A DNA stretch of 64,000 nt from Citrobacter sp. Marseille-Q6884 (GCF_945906775.1 NZ_CAMDRE010000002.1:62001-126000); one strand, 5' to 3'; positions 36,801-44,210 are shown, counted from the first letter of the stretch. Numbers and translations are program-made. Notes: generated by a model not told the origin, from the sequence alone.

Positions 36801-39098
36801 TCCGGCGACGGTCACGCCAGTCGGCGCATCAGGTGCCGTGGTATCCGGTGCGTTGATCCCGGCATTTCCTCCTCTGTTACCCGCCGCATCCGTGGCGTTA
36901 GCCAACAGGGCCTCACCGTTGGTCTGTGGTGGAACCAGTGTAGCGGTGAAATCCCCATTGCTGTCGGCAGTCGTCGTACTGATGATGTTGCCGCGCGGAT
37001 CGAGGATATGCACCGTGCTGTTGGGCTCCGCCGTACCGGTGACCTGGTCGCCAGTGCCGTTTATCGCCAGATTGGTGGGCGGGAGCGGGGCGGTGGTATC
37101 CGGTGCCAGCGCGGTTTCCGGCTGACTGGGGTTTCCTGCCGGATCGGTTGCGATAGCGGTTAGCGTTTCACCGTTGGTCTGCGGTGGCTTAATTGTGATG
37201 ATAAATGTACCGTCCGGCCCGGCGACACCGCTGCCAATTTCAGTCTTGTTGCCGTCGGTGATCACCACGGTATTGCCGGGTTCGGTTGTGCCTGTGACGG
37301 CTGAACCATCCGCCGATACGCTCAAGTTGTCCGGTGGTGAAGGAGGCTGAGTATCGATATTTACGGTGAATGCTGCCGACATTCCCCCGGTGCCCGACTG
37401 GTTCGTCGCGGTGACGGTGAAGGCATATGAATCATCCGGCAACGGTGTGCTGGAGGTCCAGGTCCAGTTGCCGTTACCGTCAGCGAGCACGCTTTCGACA
37501 GGCAAGCCGTTATAGAAAATATTTACTGTGCTGTTGGCCTCAGCGGTACCGGAAAGCGTCGGGGTTGGATCGTTGGTGGCCTGGTTATTGCTCAATGTGC
37601 CGGTTGAGGGGGCGACGTCATCCGTCACGCTGACGATAACCGGTACGCCAGGATAGCCTGAATTCTGGGCATTGAAAGACGTATCCGGACCGACGTTGCC
37701 CGCTTCGTCCTGGATCCGGGCCGTGAGCGATTCGCCGTGCGTCTGCGAGGGTGAAATCGAAATCGAAAAGTTGCCGCTGGGGTCAACGGTAACTGAGCCC
37801 AGCACCTGGTTATTGCTGCCGATGATCATGACCTGACTTCCAGGCTCCGCGCTGCCGGTTACCGTTGTACCTTCAGGGTTAATGCTGGAAATTGTTGCGG
37901 CCAACGGTGGCGTGGTATCGACGCTAAAGGGCGGTACGGTGGTTTCTGCGCTGACGTTACCTGCATCATCAGTTTGCGTAATGGTCAGATTGTGCACACC
38001 TTCGTCGAGCGGCGGGTTGGGGGTAAAACTCCAGTTACCCTGGTCATCCACCGTGGTCATGCCAATCAGGATACCGTTATCGGTGATGCTGATGAGGCTA
38101 CCTGCTTCACCGGTACCGGTTAGCGTTGGCGTGTCGTCATTGGTTATCGCGTTACCGGTGATAAGGCCCGTAATAACGTCGGCGTTGTCGATTATCTGTG
38201 TAACCACCGGTGCATCGGGCGCAACGGTATCGATGATAATCACCCAGCCTTCAGACATTTCACTGGTACCCGCGCTGTCTGATGCGCTGACCGTAAACTG
38301 ATGTGTTCCCTCTGCGAGAGGAGGTGAGGGGGTAAACGTCCAGTTACCGTTAGCATCAATGATGACCTGGCCGATTTCTTCGCCATTATCATAAATATGC
38401 AAGGTGGCATTGGCAGGGCCGGTCCCCTTGAGTGTAGGCGTGTTGTCGTTGGTGGATTCCTGCGGGTTAACGTTGCCAGTAATGAGTTCCTGGTTATCCG
38501 TTATGCTGGTAATGGTGGGGACATCTGGAGCCGCTGGCGTTGTGGTTGGCGGTGTACTGTCATCGCCGCCGCCGTTACTGCCGCCGTTATTGCCACCACC
38601 TTCTCCGCCATTACCGTTACCGCCATTACCATTGCCGCCATTGCCAGTGTTGTTATTGCCATCACCGCCACCACCACCGCCGCCGCCTCCACCTGCAGCG
38701 AGAGCGATACCGCCTGCAACCGCAACGCCGCCGAGAACCCAGGGCCAGACAGCACCGCCTTCATGGCTGCCTTCGGCTGTCATCAGCGGTGTCAGATCAT
38801 CAATATGCTGGAAGTGGAATGCGCCATCAGTATCCTGAACCCACCAGAGTGCCCCGTTGCTGTCTTCGAGAACGAGCTGGCTTTTGTCATCCCCTTTGCC
38901 GACATAGAAGTTTTTAATCGTAATTACTTCACCTGAACGGAGTGTGACAACCAAATCCTGATTAACGCGAGTCATCTGACTAATGTCTTCACGTTGAACG
39001 GACAGTTTCACAATAGAGGGTGAACTGAGTGTAACTTCAGAGGTTTCAATATTAGTGGAAACACCAGTCAACTTTGATACAACTGCGAGCAGACGCAT
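27873..39098 (-). CDS. bapA: BapA-like giant biofilm adhesin, type I secretion substrate
   Basis: A 3741-residue surface adhesin. Residues 1-110 are the BapA prefix-like domain. A hydrophobic stretch at about 117-135 and a Gly/Asn-rich linker at about 136-180 follow. About 27 tandem Ig-like modules of about 99 residues span 190-2858, each opening with a motif like VDTTAPSAP and containing TNDTRPTLSGT and SFTPGxAL. Three larger modules (about 2859-3120, 3121-3370, 3371-3625) each end in a VCBS-like GxYGxLxIxxDGxYTYTL unit. Residues 3626-3741 are a type I secretion target with GSAYGDTLIYH. The ATG has AGGAG 8 bases upstream. Close in plan to Salmonella BapA, which mediates biofilm formation and host colonisation; regulation by cyclic-di-GMP/CsgD is known there but not visible here. 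Confidence 0.93.
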   Translation of the reverse strand: MRLLAVVSKLTGVSTNIETSEVTLSSPSIVKLSVQREDISQMTRVNQDLVVTLRSGEVITIKNFYVGKGDDKSQLVLEDSNGALWWVQDTDGAFHFQHIDDLTPLMTAEGSHEGGAVWPWVLGGVAVAGGIALAAGGGGGGGGGGDGNNNTGNGGNGNGGNGNGGEGGGNNGGSNGGGDDSTPPTTTPAAPDVPTITSITDNQELITGNVNPQESTNDNTPTLKGTGPANATLHIYDNGEEIGQVIIDANGNWTFTPSPPLAEGTHQFTVSASDSAGTSEMSEGWVIIIDTVAPDAPVVTQIIDNADVITGLITGNAITNDDTPTLTGTGEAGSLISITDNGILIGMTTVDDQGNWSFTPNPPLDEGVHNLTITQTDDAGNVSAETTVPPFSVDTTPPLAATISSINPEGTTVTGSAEPGSQVMIIGSNNQVLGSVTVDPSGNFSISISPSQTHGESLTARIQDEAGNVGPDTSFNAQNSGYPGVPVIVSVTDDVAPSTGTLSNNQATNDPTPTLSGTAEANSTVNIFYNGLPVESVLADGNGNWTWTSSTPLPDDSYAFTVTATNQSGTGGMSAAFTVNIDTQPPSPPDNLSVSADGSAVTGTTEPGNTVVITDGNKTEIGSGVAGPDGTFIITIKPPQTNGETLTAIATDPAGNPSQPETALAPDTTAPLPPTNLAINGTGDQVTGTAEPNSTVHILDPRGNIISTTTADSNGDFTATLVPPQTNGEALLANATDAAGNRGGNAGINAPDTTAPDAPTGVTVAGNGGSVSGHAEAGSTVTIKDSSNKTIGVGQADSGGNFTVQVAPSQVNGETIKATATDSTGNESQPTSAVAPDLTAPDRPVILAVTDDVDEIVGIIQDNTLTNDDKPKINGTAEADSQVKIYDNGVLLTTIKADSNGNWSYTPTTALSQGAHVFTVTATDAANNTSSAASWKIIVDSIAPTVPVITLVSDDVGTITGNVADNGWVTNDRTPTLSGTGEPGSLVSLYDNGLFMTVILIDKSGTWSYTVPGNMQLSERDHRFTISATDAAGNVVTSQTAVIVTVDITPPTAPTIATATDDVGNAPTDLLSGSRSNDTLPLLKGTGEAGSTITVYDGATAIGTATVLPGGSWSLQLNQPLSEGLHNLSAIATDTAGNASSAGNFTLTIDTTPPLAPVITSAEGLIGSETKTLSNGGSTKSTKPELSGTGEVGATITISDNNVEIGTAIVQANGTWTFIPKDPLSDGPHKLTATATDVAGNTGIPSAGFTLTVDNLAPVKPSAPTMTDDANPITGTITNGITNDTTPTFSGTGSVGDRITIYLDSGNTPLGEVTVGADGSWSFTPTTPVAQGSYQVSITATDPAGNVSVRSDPVALSIDTTPPDAPVITAASDNVGDVTGDIVPGATTDDNTPTLRGTGTDGDTITLYNGNTVIGTATVVGGEWSITPGSALANGSYTLHAIATDAAGNASNSSGTLSFTVNSTKLTLPQVTDIQDNVGVITGSLTSGSITDDTTPTISGTGTPGSTVVIFDGGNPVGEALVAANGTWSADVTLTPNATHQLTFGARDTAGNVLAAGNPVTLTIDTQAPNAPKVNDIEPNGTIVSGTAEANSIVIIRSGTTILGQGIADGAGNYSVTISPAQTEGQSLNAIARDAAGNQSDPTPFTASTSNVPHPPTLAIIDDIGPGIGEIGNGKTTNDTQPLLQGNATAGAKVSIFQNGVLLVTVDADANSGAWSYQLPTALTNGTTYNFSVSQTVNGTPSGQSPNYAITIDTTAPSAPTITSIIDDVSPGTGSLDKGQITNDSRPTLNGTGEAGATITLYDKGVAIATTTVSGSGFWSFTPTNALGEGEHMFTVRATDAAGNQGDASTEFRITVDTTIPDAPTIVTVTDNVGTLQTLISGQSTNDNTPTLAGVTEKNSLVTLRDNGTVIGTTISDENGLWSFTPAPALGEGNHSLTATVTDGAGNISPATPPFVLVVDTLPPAAPQITAVIDDQPGNTTLANGQLTNDAQPTLNGKGEAGAIITIKDNGNDLGTTLVDESGNWSFTPTAPLDQGQHIFTAVATDKAGNTGGASSSFTLELDSVAPVAPVISSVQDNTAPTTGPINNGQTTNETHPALSGTGEVGSIITVLSDGLPIGTTTVGAGGSWSFTPTAALSNGQHTLTVTTTDSAGNTSPASNGFTLTVDTVSPGTPAITQVVDDVGPLTGNLNNGQATNDARPALTGTAEANSTVKIYDNGSLIGTVSADGNGTWNFTPGTALGNGNHLLTVTATDSAGNVSPSSAGFTVIVDTVAPLAPTIIEAIDDVSPGTGTLLNGAYTNDTRPVLTGTAEASARIAIYDNGTLLATVTASIDGTWEYLPTTLGNGQHVFTAIATDAAGNVSPASSAFTLNVDTVAPSAPLLTSVVDDVAGGVFNAALSNGQLTNDARPTLNGTGEAGSTVSIYDGSTLLGTALVQSNNSWSFTPGSPLANGAHTFTVTATDAAGNASGATAGFTVVVDTTAPVQPSISSIIDDIGPNTGAIGNNQVTNDARPTLNGTTEANARVDIYDNGTFVTSVTADGNGSWNYTPPAALAQGAHAFTITATDTAGNTSGFSSAAAIVVDTVAPGVPGNLVVNANGTTLTGVAEPNSTVIVTTSTGTVIGTATANAAGNFTFTLDPPQISGQTLLVSAQDTAGNTGSPGSALAPFTGVPPAPVISSVFDDIGTVTGAVAAGKTTNDTRPTISGTAQANAVVSLYNNGTLMGTTTADSNGLWSFTPGGALSEGNHAFTASATNANGSSGLSGSFSVIVDTTPPPPPTILISADGGTVSGIAEAGSTVTLSLPGGGSVTAIANSSGVYSITLPVRQIEGQSLSVTATDAAGNTSLPASTTAPVLPLLAEDNVTRLALQTDVTISSEHKSDYGFLLVNAAGTVANVLGDNTAAVNFSIASGGSGSITINAAATGIVLSLLSSMEIVIQRFDTALNTWVTVVDTSEPQFADLLTLGASGVTLNYDGLAGGDYRVVSYNTSLLATGAYTSLDVAVVKTSAGNITGGTTESGNLITDTDPVNGQDNAPTGTRVTSITDGNGNVINIPANGVDVQGKYGILHINQDGSYTYTLTSTSASVYGRSESFTYTLTHGADHSSAKLVVTLGQSPSSSTVTAADDIASLTYGTEVSAIDHGPSKQTGFTLANVGLGNVLDVSLVNGLTSPIKFNVDDGATRTLTVQADVLGVTVGGFDLYIYRFNDAIQQYEQYRIQPNWITALLGGKSKDYTITLPGGDYLFLLNASGGLALLTTYTLNIQADHTYAVDSLSASTNGNILANDSAPANTVITEVNGVAVSGTGTTRIDGQYGTLTIDAKGNYTYTLKSGLGADSISTPDSFVYTVKAPNGDTASASLNIKATPQALDAVNDISSQMAVTTLQDTSQPFTDNSVGNATWSTLVVPSSKSGTGTIEIAAGTAVQDVVLHFNVASGLTLGGLNVTWTLYDSKGARIAGDSFSGGLLIGGNIDIALNGVVLHAGNYRLDYTGSVGALGVGTITITPSVKGSIIDLDNFETSGVNSVTGNIYDGDHIASVHTLLTVNGTGGSTATLDPLGSSLSSATVNGLYGKLTMGIDGHYTYTLNSDVSLANISTKETFTYTLNDQKGHTDTATLTIDMNPQVVSTVDADRVIGSAYGDTLIYHLLSANDATGGNGTADTWTNFSLAQGDKIDIGDLLVGWNGQNATLGNYLSVSTDGNNTVIAINRDGTGSTYQSTNLITLENVHTTLEELIQQNHIVT
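30525..38531 (-). repeat. Tandem array of about 27 Ig-like coding repeats within bapA
   Basis: Each unit is about 297 bases and encodes an Ig-like module. Units differ enough at DNA level that recombination will be slow, but some neighbours (near 31.6-32.7 kb) are visibly closer to each other. Count made by hand from the module-opening DT-P-P motif. Confidence 0.8.
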
Positions 39099-39681
39099 AT
39101 GTTCACTCCTGATGGTATGCCGGGAGAATGACTCCGCAACGGTGCGCTGGGAAAAATGAGCAGACAGGTGCCCCGTTCATCATGAAGATGAATTTACACA
39201 TGTAGTTTCATTGTTTCGGTCGTACAGTGGTTTTGGGGTATATCAATAATTCCCGGCCCTGTGTCCAGATAGTTCTTTCGTATTAGATGATATAGTCAGA
39301 AAGGGAGTATTCTGCAAATTCTCGTAATTAAAAATATAATATGGCATTTAATAGTAATACAAATTAAACAGCATTTAAGTTCATATTGTTAATTTAACTT
39401 ATTGTATTTTAAGTGTTTTATGTTTTTATTGAAGTGTGTTGGCTATATAATAAACAACAGTAATAATAGTGTTATTTAGAGGGCGAAAATAGGTAGGGAA
39501 TGAACTTGATGTTTTATTTTATTGGTCTATGGGCGTCTGGAAATAAAGTCAGGCGTATTTTTGATGTTGAACGATTCAGCGGAAATAATTCATAAATGAG
39601 ATGAATGTATTTGGGTGGTTTCAATAACCAGACAATAATGACCAGCCTCAAAACGAGGGTCTGGTCATCATGTTTTGGCGT
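39099..39681. other. 583-base AT-rich region between bapA and smpB
   Basis: No coding frame is convincing. The stretch 39240-39600 is strongly AT-rich with many short A/T tracts and would suit the bapA promoter and binding of H-NS, IHF or similar proteins. At 39638-39668 ATGACCAG / CTGGTCAT, with an inner CCTC/GAGG, forms a stem-loop that is probably the smpB terminator. I cannot name the bapA promoter elements with confidence. Confidence 0.6.
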
Positions 39682-40164
39682 TTATCTGCCTGCATTTTTC
39701 ATAATACGCGCTTTATCCAGTTGCCATTCACGCTCTTTCACATCGGAGCGTTTATCATGCTGTTTCTTACCTTTTGCCACACCAATTTTCACTTTGCACC
39801 AGGCATTCTTCCAGTACAGAGACAGTGCAACCACGGTATAACCTTCGCGGTTCATTCGACCATACAGAGAGTCGAGCTCACGTTGGTTTAACAGCAGCTT
39901 ACGGGTGCGTGTGGGATCGCAGACCACATGTGTCGATGCAACCGCCATCGGGGTGAAGTTTGCGCCAAACAGGAAAGCTTCACCGTCTTTGAGGATGACA
40001 TAGCTATCGCCGATATTGGCTTTACCGGCACGCAGGGATTTGACTTCCCAGCCTTGCAGAGCAAGTCCTGCTTCGAACTCTTCTTCGATAAAGTATTCGT
40101 GTCGTGCGCGCTTGTTAAGCGCGATTGTGGCTGAGCCAGGTTTGTGTGCTTTTTTCTTCGTCAT
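39682..40164 (-). CDS. smpB: SsrA-binding protein SmpB
   Basis: A 160-residue RNA-binding protein that delivers tmRNA to stalled ribosomes. The sequence is nearly identical to E. coli SmpB, with HEYFIEEEFEAGLALQGWEVKS, the RTRKLLLN loop and the basic C-terminal tail KGKKQHDKRSD...REWQLDKARIMK that occupies the mRNA channel. The ATG at 40164 gives the E. coli length; an upstream frame from 40203 is not needed. Its RNA partner ssrA is about 17 kb away with the bap locus between. Confidence 0.97.
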   Translation of the reverse strand: MTKKKAHKPGSATIALNKRARHEYFIEEEFEAGLALQGWEVKSLRAGKANIGDSYVILKDGEAFLFGANFTPMAVASTHVVCDPTRTRKLLLNQRELDSLYGRMNREGYTVVALSLYWKNAWCKVKIGVAKGKKQHDKRSDVKEREWQLDKARIMKNAGR

Positions 40165-40318
40165 AATGCCGCTCAGTATAGGTAATCTGGAATCGAAAAA
40201 CACCCCATTTCATCCAGCGGGGCGCAAGGCGCTATCTTAACACGAGTTGGGCTATAGCGTTTTTTTTAGCGAATGATAAATGGTATTATTTGTACGATTG
40301 ATATTGATGGAAATTGTT

Positions 40319-40762
40319 ATGCCTCAGATTAGCCGGACCGCTTTAGTTCCTTACAGTGCGGAACAGATGTATCAGCTAGTGAATGATGTTAAGTCCTATC
40401 CCCAGTTTTTACCGGGTTGCACCGGAAGTCGTGTACTGGAGTCAACGCCGGGACAGATGACGGCGGCTGTGGATGTCTCTAAAGCAGGGATCAGCAAAAC
40501 GTTCACCACGCGCAACCAACTGACCAGCAACCAAAGTATCCTGATGCATTTGGTCGATGGGCCATTTAAGAAACTGATTGGTGGCTGGAAGTTTACTCCG
40601 CTGAGTCAGGAGGCCTGCCGTATTGAGTTTCATCTCGATTTTGAATTCACCAACAAGTTAATCGAGCTGGCGTTTGGCCGTATCTTTAAAGAGCTGGCTT
40701 CTAACATGGTGCAGGCCTTCACGGTTCGCGCGAAAGAGGTTTACAGTGTCAGTGTCGGCTAA
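40319..40762 (+). CDS. ratA: RatA, START-like type II toxin-antitoxin protein / ubiquinone-binding homologue
   Basis: A 147-residue START/Coq10-family protein (PQISRTALVPYSAEQMYQLVNDV). In E. coli RatA is reported to bind the 50S subunit and block 70S formation, while the family fold suggests a ubiquinone-binding role. The ATG at 40319 gives the length of the short E. coli form and has a GGA site; a frame from 40280 would add 13 residues. It is divergent from smpB and overlaps ratB by 17 bases. Confidence 0.93.
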   Translation: MPQISRTALVPYSAEQMYQLVNDVKSYPQFLPGCTGSRVLESTPGQMTAAVDVSKAGISKTFTTRNQLTSNQSILMHLVDGPFKKLIGGWKFTPLSQEACRIEFHLDFEFTNKLIELAFGRIFKELASNMVQAFTVRAKEVYSVSVG

Positions 40763-41042
40763 AATTGTCGTTGAAGTCGCCTACGCGCTGCCCGAGAAAC
40801 AATATTTACAGCATGTCACGCTGCGAGAGGGCGCAACGGTTGAAGAAGCCATACGCGGCTCCGGGCTGCTGGAATTACGTACCGATATCGATCTCGGTAA
40901 GAATAAAGTGGGTATTTACAGTCGCCCGGTAAAACTGGCGGATGTTGTACACGACGGTGACCGGGTAGAAATCTATCGACCGTTGATTGCCGATCCGAAA
41001 GAGCTGCGCAGGCAGCGGGCAGAGAAATCGGCCAAAAAATAA
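40746..41042 (+). CDS. ratB: RatB, RnfH-family ubiquitin-like protein
   Basis: A 98-residue RnfH/UPF0125 protein with a beta-grasp fold: KIVVEVAYALPEKQYLQ at the start and VGIYSRPVKLADVVHDGDRVEIYRPL in the C-terminal half. The start is GTG at 40746, with AGAGG 6 bases upstream, inside the end of ratA; a GTG two codons later is also possible. Its role is unsettled, and despite the name no antitoxin activity is clear. Confidence 0.92.
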   Translation: MSVSAKIVVEVAYALPEKQYLQHVTLREGATVEEAIRGSGLLELRTDIDLGKNKVGIYSRPVKLADVVHDGDRVEIYRPLIADPKELRRQRAEKSAKK

Positions 41043-41049
41043 CCGCAAT

Positions 41050-41078
41050 AAAAAAGGTGCTCAGTGAGCACCTTTTTT
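41050..41078. terminator. Bidirectional terminator between ratB and bamE
   Basis: GGTGCT-CAGTG-AGCACC (41056-41072) is flanked by six A on the left and six T on the right, so it works in both directions between these convergent genes. Confidence 0.92.
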
Positions 41079-41090
41079 GATCTCTCGAAC

Positions 41091-41435
41091 TTATTTGTTC
41101 TCAGTCAGAGCCGGTTTGTTATCAATATTGGTTAATACACCACTGCTGTTAAAGGTCAGCGTCAGCGTTTGCTGCGTTACGCCTTCATGCCCCGGTTGTT
41201 GACGGAACACATAGAACCAGGTGTTAGTGCCAAAAGGATCGGACATCATCGGCGTACCCAGAGCATAAGCGACCTGTTGTTGTGTCATACCAACACGAAT
41301 TTTGGATACGTCGTTAGCGGTCAGATAGTTTCCCTGGTTGATGTCAGGACGGTAAACCACTCGCTCCAGAGTGGAACAGCCTGCAGTCAACATCAGTAGT
41401 ACTGCTGCAGCAGCAGTCAGCGTTTTACAGCGCAT
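41091..41435 (-). CDS. bamE: Outer membrane protein assembly factor BamE
   Basis: A 114-residue lipoprotein of the BAM complex, anchored to the inner face of the outer membrane. Signal sequence with lipobox LTAGC (Cys20), then ERVVYRPDINQGNYL and VGMTQQQVAYALGTPMMSDPF, the conserved SmpA/OmlA core. It is single copy, convergent with ratB, and matches E. coli BamE almost throughout. Confidence 0.97.
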   Translation of the reverse strand: MRCKTLTAAAAVLLMLTAGCSTLERVVYRPDINQGNYLTANDVSKIRVGMTQQQVAYALGTPMMSDPFGTNTWFYVFRQQPGHEGVTQQTLTLTFNSSGVLTNIDNKPALTENK

Positions 41436-41584
41436 AGTGATTTGATTCCTTTTCGGGCCCGAGCAGTACGCGGCTCATATGTAATGTGCCGATGATAATA
41501 GACCTTTCACCACTTTAAAACCTTTTGGTGTCAGGTCGTCCGGCGATTTTATGTTGAACTCAGACCTTAACAAGGGAAAAAAGT

Positions 41585-43246
41585 TTATGCAGCCAGCAGT
41601 TCTTTTGCATTTGCGAGGGTATTGCGCGTCACTTCGCTACCGCCAAGCAAGCGTGCCAGCTCTTGCAGACGCGCGCGTTTGTCGAGGGGTTGCATATGCG
41701 TTTCCGTCATCGCGCCATCGGTTTCTTTGCTGACATAGAAATGCTGATGGCCGCACCCGGCAACCTGAGGCAGGTGAGTTACACACATCACTTGTGTCGA
41801 TTCACCTAACTGACGCAGCAGTTTACCCACTACCGCTGCCGTTGGTCCGCTGATACCCACGTCAACTTCATCGAAAATGAGCGCCGGGGTTTCCATTTTA
41901 CGTGCGGTAATGACCTGAATAGCCAGTGCAATGCGTGACAATTCCCCGCCGGAAGCGACTTTCGCAATCGGCTGTAACGGCTGACCCGGGTTAGTGGTGA
42001 CTTTAAATTCCACACGGTCGGCGCCGTCCGCGCTCAAATGATGTTCATCAAACTTCACGTCAATGCAAAAGAGGCCGTGCGGCATTGAGAGCGCATGCAT
42101 ACTCTCTGTAATCAGTTGACCTAATTCCTGAGCATAACGCTGGCGTTGCTGATGCAGCGTGTGAGCAGTTTCCAGTGCCTGCTGGTGATGATTGTTCATC
42201 GCCAGGGTTAAGGTTTCGAGCGAGTCGGCCTGATCGTCGAGTTGCTGTTGTTCATCCAGCAGAGACTGGTAGAACTGCGGCAGTGCTTCTGGTGAGACAT
42301 GATGTTTACGCGCCAGTGAGATTTGCTTAGAAATACGCTGCTCAAGTTCGAATAAACGATTAGGGTCTAAATCCAGTCGGTCGCAGTAGTGCCGCAGTTC
42401 GTCACTGGCTTCACTGAGTTGGATGGTTGCTTCTTCAAGCATGTCCAGAATACCGGATAGCTTACTGTCCATTCCTGCCAGTTCACCGACCAACTGTTTG
42501 GCGGTGTACAGCTGACTTTGAAGATTAATCTCTTCGCCATCTGCCAGGATAGCCAGCGCTTGTTGGCTGGTCGTGAGCAACTGCCCGCTGTTGGCCAGAC
42601 GCTTGTACTCTTCATCGATTTGCTCAAACTCACCCGGCTGCGGATTAAATTCGTTCAACTCTTTCAGTTGATACTGCAGCAGTTCCGCGCGGGCTGCGCG
42701 CTCCTGACTTTGCTGTTGGTGATGTGCCAGATCGCGGCAGCTTTGATGCCACAACTGGTAGCGCTGCGCCATCTCCTGAACCAGGGAGGCCTCATTGGCG
42801 TAACCATCGAGCAGGTTTTTTTGGTGTTCAGATTTGGTCAGTAACTGATGCGCATGCTGGCCGTGGATTTGAATAAGCAGTTGGCCCAGCTCACGAAGCT
42901 GCGACAGCGGAACCGCAGTGCCGTTGATAAAGCCGCGGGAACGTCCGTCGCTGCTGATAACACGGCGCAGCAAGCACTCACGGCCTTCTTCAAGCTGGTT
43001 TTCTTCGAGCCAGTGCAACGCTGCCGGCGTGTCTTTCAACGAGAAACGGGCGCACAGATCGGCGCGTGTGGCGCCTGCGCGTACCATGTCGGCGTCTGCC
43101 CGACCGCCCAGGCACAAACCGAGGGCATCAATGGCAATGGATTTGCCCGCGCCGGTCTCACCGGTAATCACGGTCATTCCGCTTTGGAAATCGATCTCAA
43201 GTTCACGAACGATAGCAAAATTGCTGATGGTCAGTTGTGCCAACAT
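41585..43246 (-). CDS. recN: DNA repair protein RecN
   Basis: A 553-residue SMC-like ATPase for double-strand break repair. Walker A GETGAGKS is at 29-36, long coiled coils run from about 155 to 365, the signature is KVASGGELSRIALAIQ, and Walker B is ALIFDEVDVGISG. The C-terminus ends ...LLAA; E. coli RecN is a ClpXP substrate through an AA-type tail. The ATG has an AGGAAAA site. Two strong LexA boxes lie just upstream, so it is SOS-induced. Confidence 0.97.
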   Translation of the reverse strand: MLAQLTISNFAIVRELEIDFQSGMTVITGETGAGKSIAIDALGLCLGGRADADMVRAGATRADLCARFSLKDTPAALHWLEENQLEEGRECLLRRVISSDGRSRGFINGTAVPLSQLRELGQLLIQIHGQHAHQLLTKSEHQKNLLDGYANEASLVQEMAQRYQLWHQSCRDLAHHQQQSQERAARAELLQYQLKELNEFNPQPGEFEQIDEEYKRLANSGQLLTTSQQALAILADGEEINLQSQLYTAKQLVGELAGMDSKLSGILDMLEEATIQLSEASDELRHYCDRLDLDPNRLFELEQRISKQISLARKHHVSPEALPQFYQSLLDEQQQLDDQADSLETLTLAMNNHHQQALETAHTLHQQRQRYAQELGQLITESMHALSMPHGLFCIDVKFDEHHLSADGADRVEFKVTTNPGQPLQPIAKVASGGELSRIALAIQVITARKMETPALIFDEVDVGISGPTAAVVGKLLRQLGESTQVMCVTHLPQVAGCGHQHFYVSKETDGAMTETHMQPLDKRARLQELARLLGGSEVTRNTLANAKELLAA

Positions 43247-43274
43247 AGCTGTTTTCCTGTATGAAAAACCATAA

Positions 43275-43312
43275 CTGTAATTTCATACAGTATAAACTGG
43301 TTTTTTATACAG
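43275..43312 (-). promoter_or_regulatory. Two LexA (SOS) boxes of recN
   Basis: CTG-N10-CAG occurs at 43275-43290 and 43297-43312, 22 bases apart, both with AT-rich spacers. A weaker CTG-N10-CAT copy lies nearer the start (about 43257-43272). The layout is that of E. coli recN, whose promoter lies between and over the boxes. Confidence 0.92.
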
Positions 43313-43331
43313 TAAAGAGGTTGGCGTTAAA

Positions 43332-44210
43332 TTAGAATAATTTTTTTGACCAGCCCAGCTTGGTGCTTAATGTGTTGAAATAGCTGTAATCTTTGGGGTG
43401 AATAAGATTCAAGTGATAATCACAGCGACGAATCAATACGTCTTCCCCTTCCTGTATCGGCAAGGCAATCTGGCTGTCGCAGCTGATCTCCAGGTCATTT
43501 CGACGATGTGAGAAGCGCAGGCGTATGGTGCTGTTGCTGTTAATCACCAGTGGGCGTGCTGAGAGCGTGTGCGGGAACATGGGCACCAGCGTAATGGCAT
43601 CCAGGGACGGCGTCAGAATAGGGCCTCCGGCAGAAAGCGAGTAGGCGGTTGAGCCGGTAGGGGTGGAAATAATGAGCCCGTCCGAGCGTTGGGAGAAGGC
43701 AAAGGTCTCATCAATATAGACCTCAAACTCTATCATGTGCGCGACTTTACCCGGGTGCAACACAACTTCGTTGATAGCGGTGCTGATGCGCTTCTGGCAA
43801 TCCTGCTGGCAGACCTGAGCTTCAAGCAGGAAGCGTTTTTCGCTGATGTAGTGGCCTTCCAGTACGTCGGCTAATTGTTGGTGTGCGTTATCCGGGTCAA
43901 GGTCGGTTAAAAAACCAAGATTGCCACGGTTAATACCGATGACTTTAATGTCATAACGCGCCAGCGTGCGCGCAGCGCCCAGCATATTGCCGTCACCGCC
44001 GACAACCACGGCAAGATCCGCCTGCTGTCCAATTTCAGCCAACGTACCGGTTTTCACATTCTTCAACTGGAGTTCATGAGCGATCTGCTGCTCCACGATT
44101 ACCTCATAGCCTTTCGTGCACAGCCATCGGTAGAGCATTTCATGTGTCGTCAGTGCAGTGGGGTGACGTGGATGCCCCACAATGCCAATACACTTGAAAT
44201 GTTTGTTCAT
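43332..44210 (-). CDS. nadK: NAD kinase
   Basis: A 292-residue cytoplasmic enzyme that makes NADP from NAD and ATP. VVVGGDGNMLGAAR contains the GGDGN active-site motif, and ISTPTGSTAYSLSAGGPI is the second hallmark. Length and sequence match E. coli NadK. It is divergent from grpE, and its start region shares the 122-base gap with the sigma32 promoter of that gene. Confidence 0.98.
   Translation of the reverse strand: MNKHFKCIGIVGHPRHPTALTTHEMLYRWLCTKGYEVIVEQQIAHELQLKNVKTGTLAEIGQQADLAVVVGGDGNMLGAARTLARYDIKVIGINRGNLGFLTDLDPDNAHQQLADVLEGHYISEKRFLLEAQVCQQDCQKRISTAINEVVLHPGKVAHMIEFEVYIDETFAFSQRSDGLIISTPTGSTAYSLSAGGPILTPSLDAITLVPMFPHTLSARPLVINSNSTIRLRFSHRRNDLEISCDSQIALPIQEGEDVLIRRCDYHLNLIHPKDYSYFNTLSTKLGWSKKLF

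Noticed and set aside
30525..38531. CRISPR-like or tandem mobile-element array
   Set aside because: The roughly 300-base periodicity is protein-coding Ig-like modules in one continuous frame, with no short identical repeats or unique spacers.
40319..41042. ratA-ratB as a classical toxin-antitoxin pair
   Set aside because: The proteins are START/Coq10-like and RnfH-like housekeeping families. The toxin claim for RatA is reported, but no antitoxin role for RatB can be supported from sequence.
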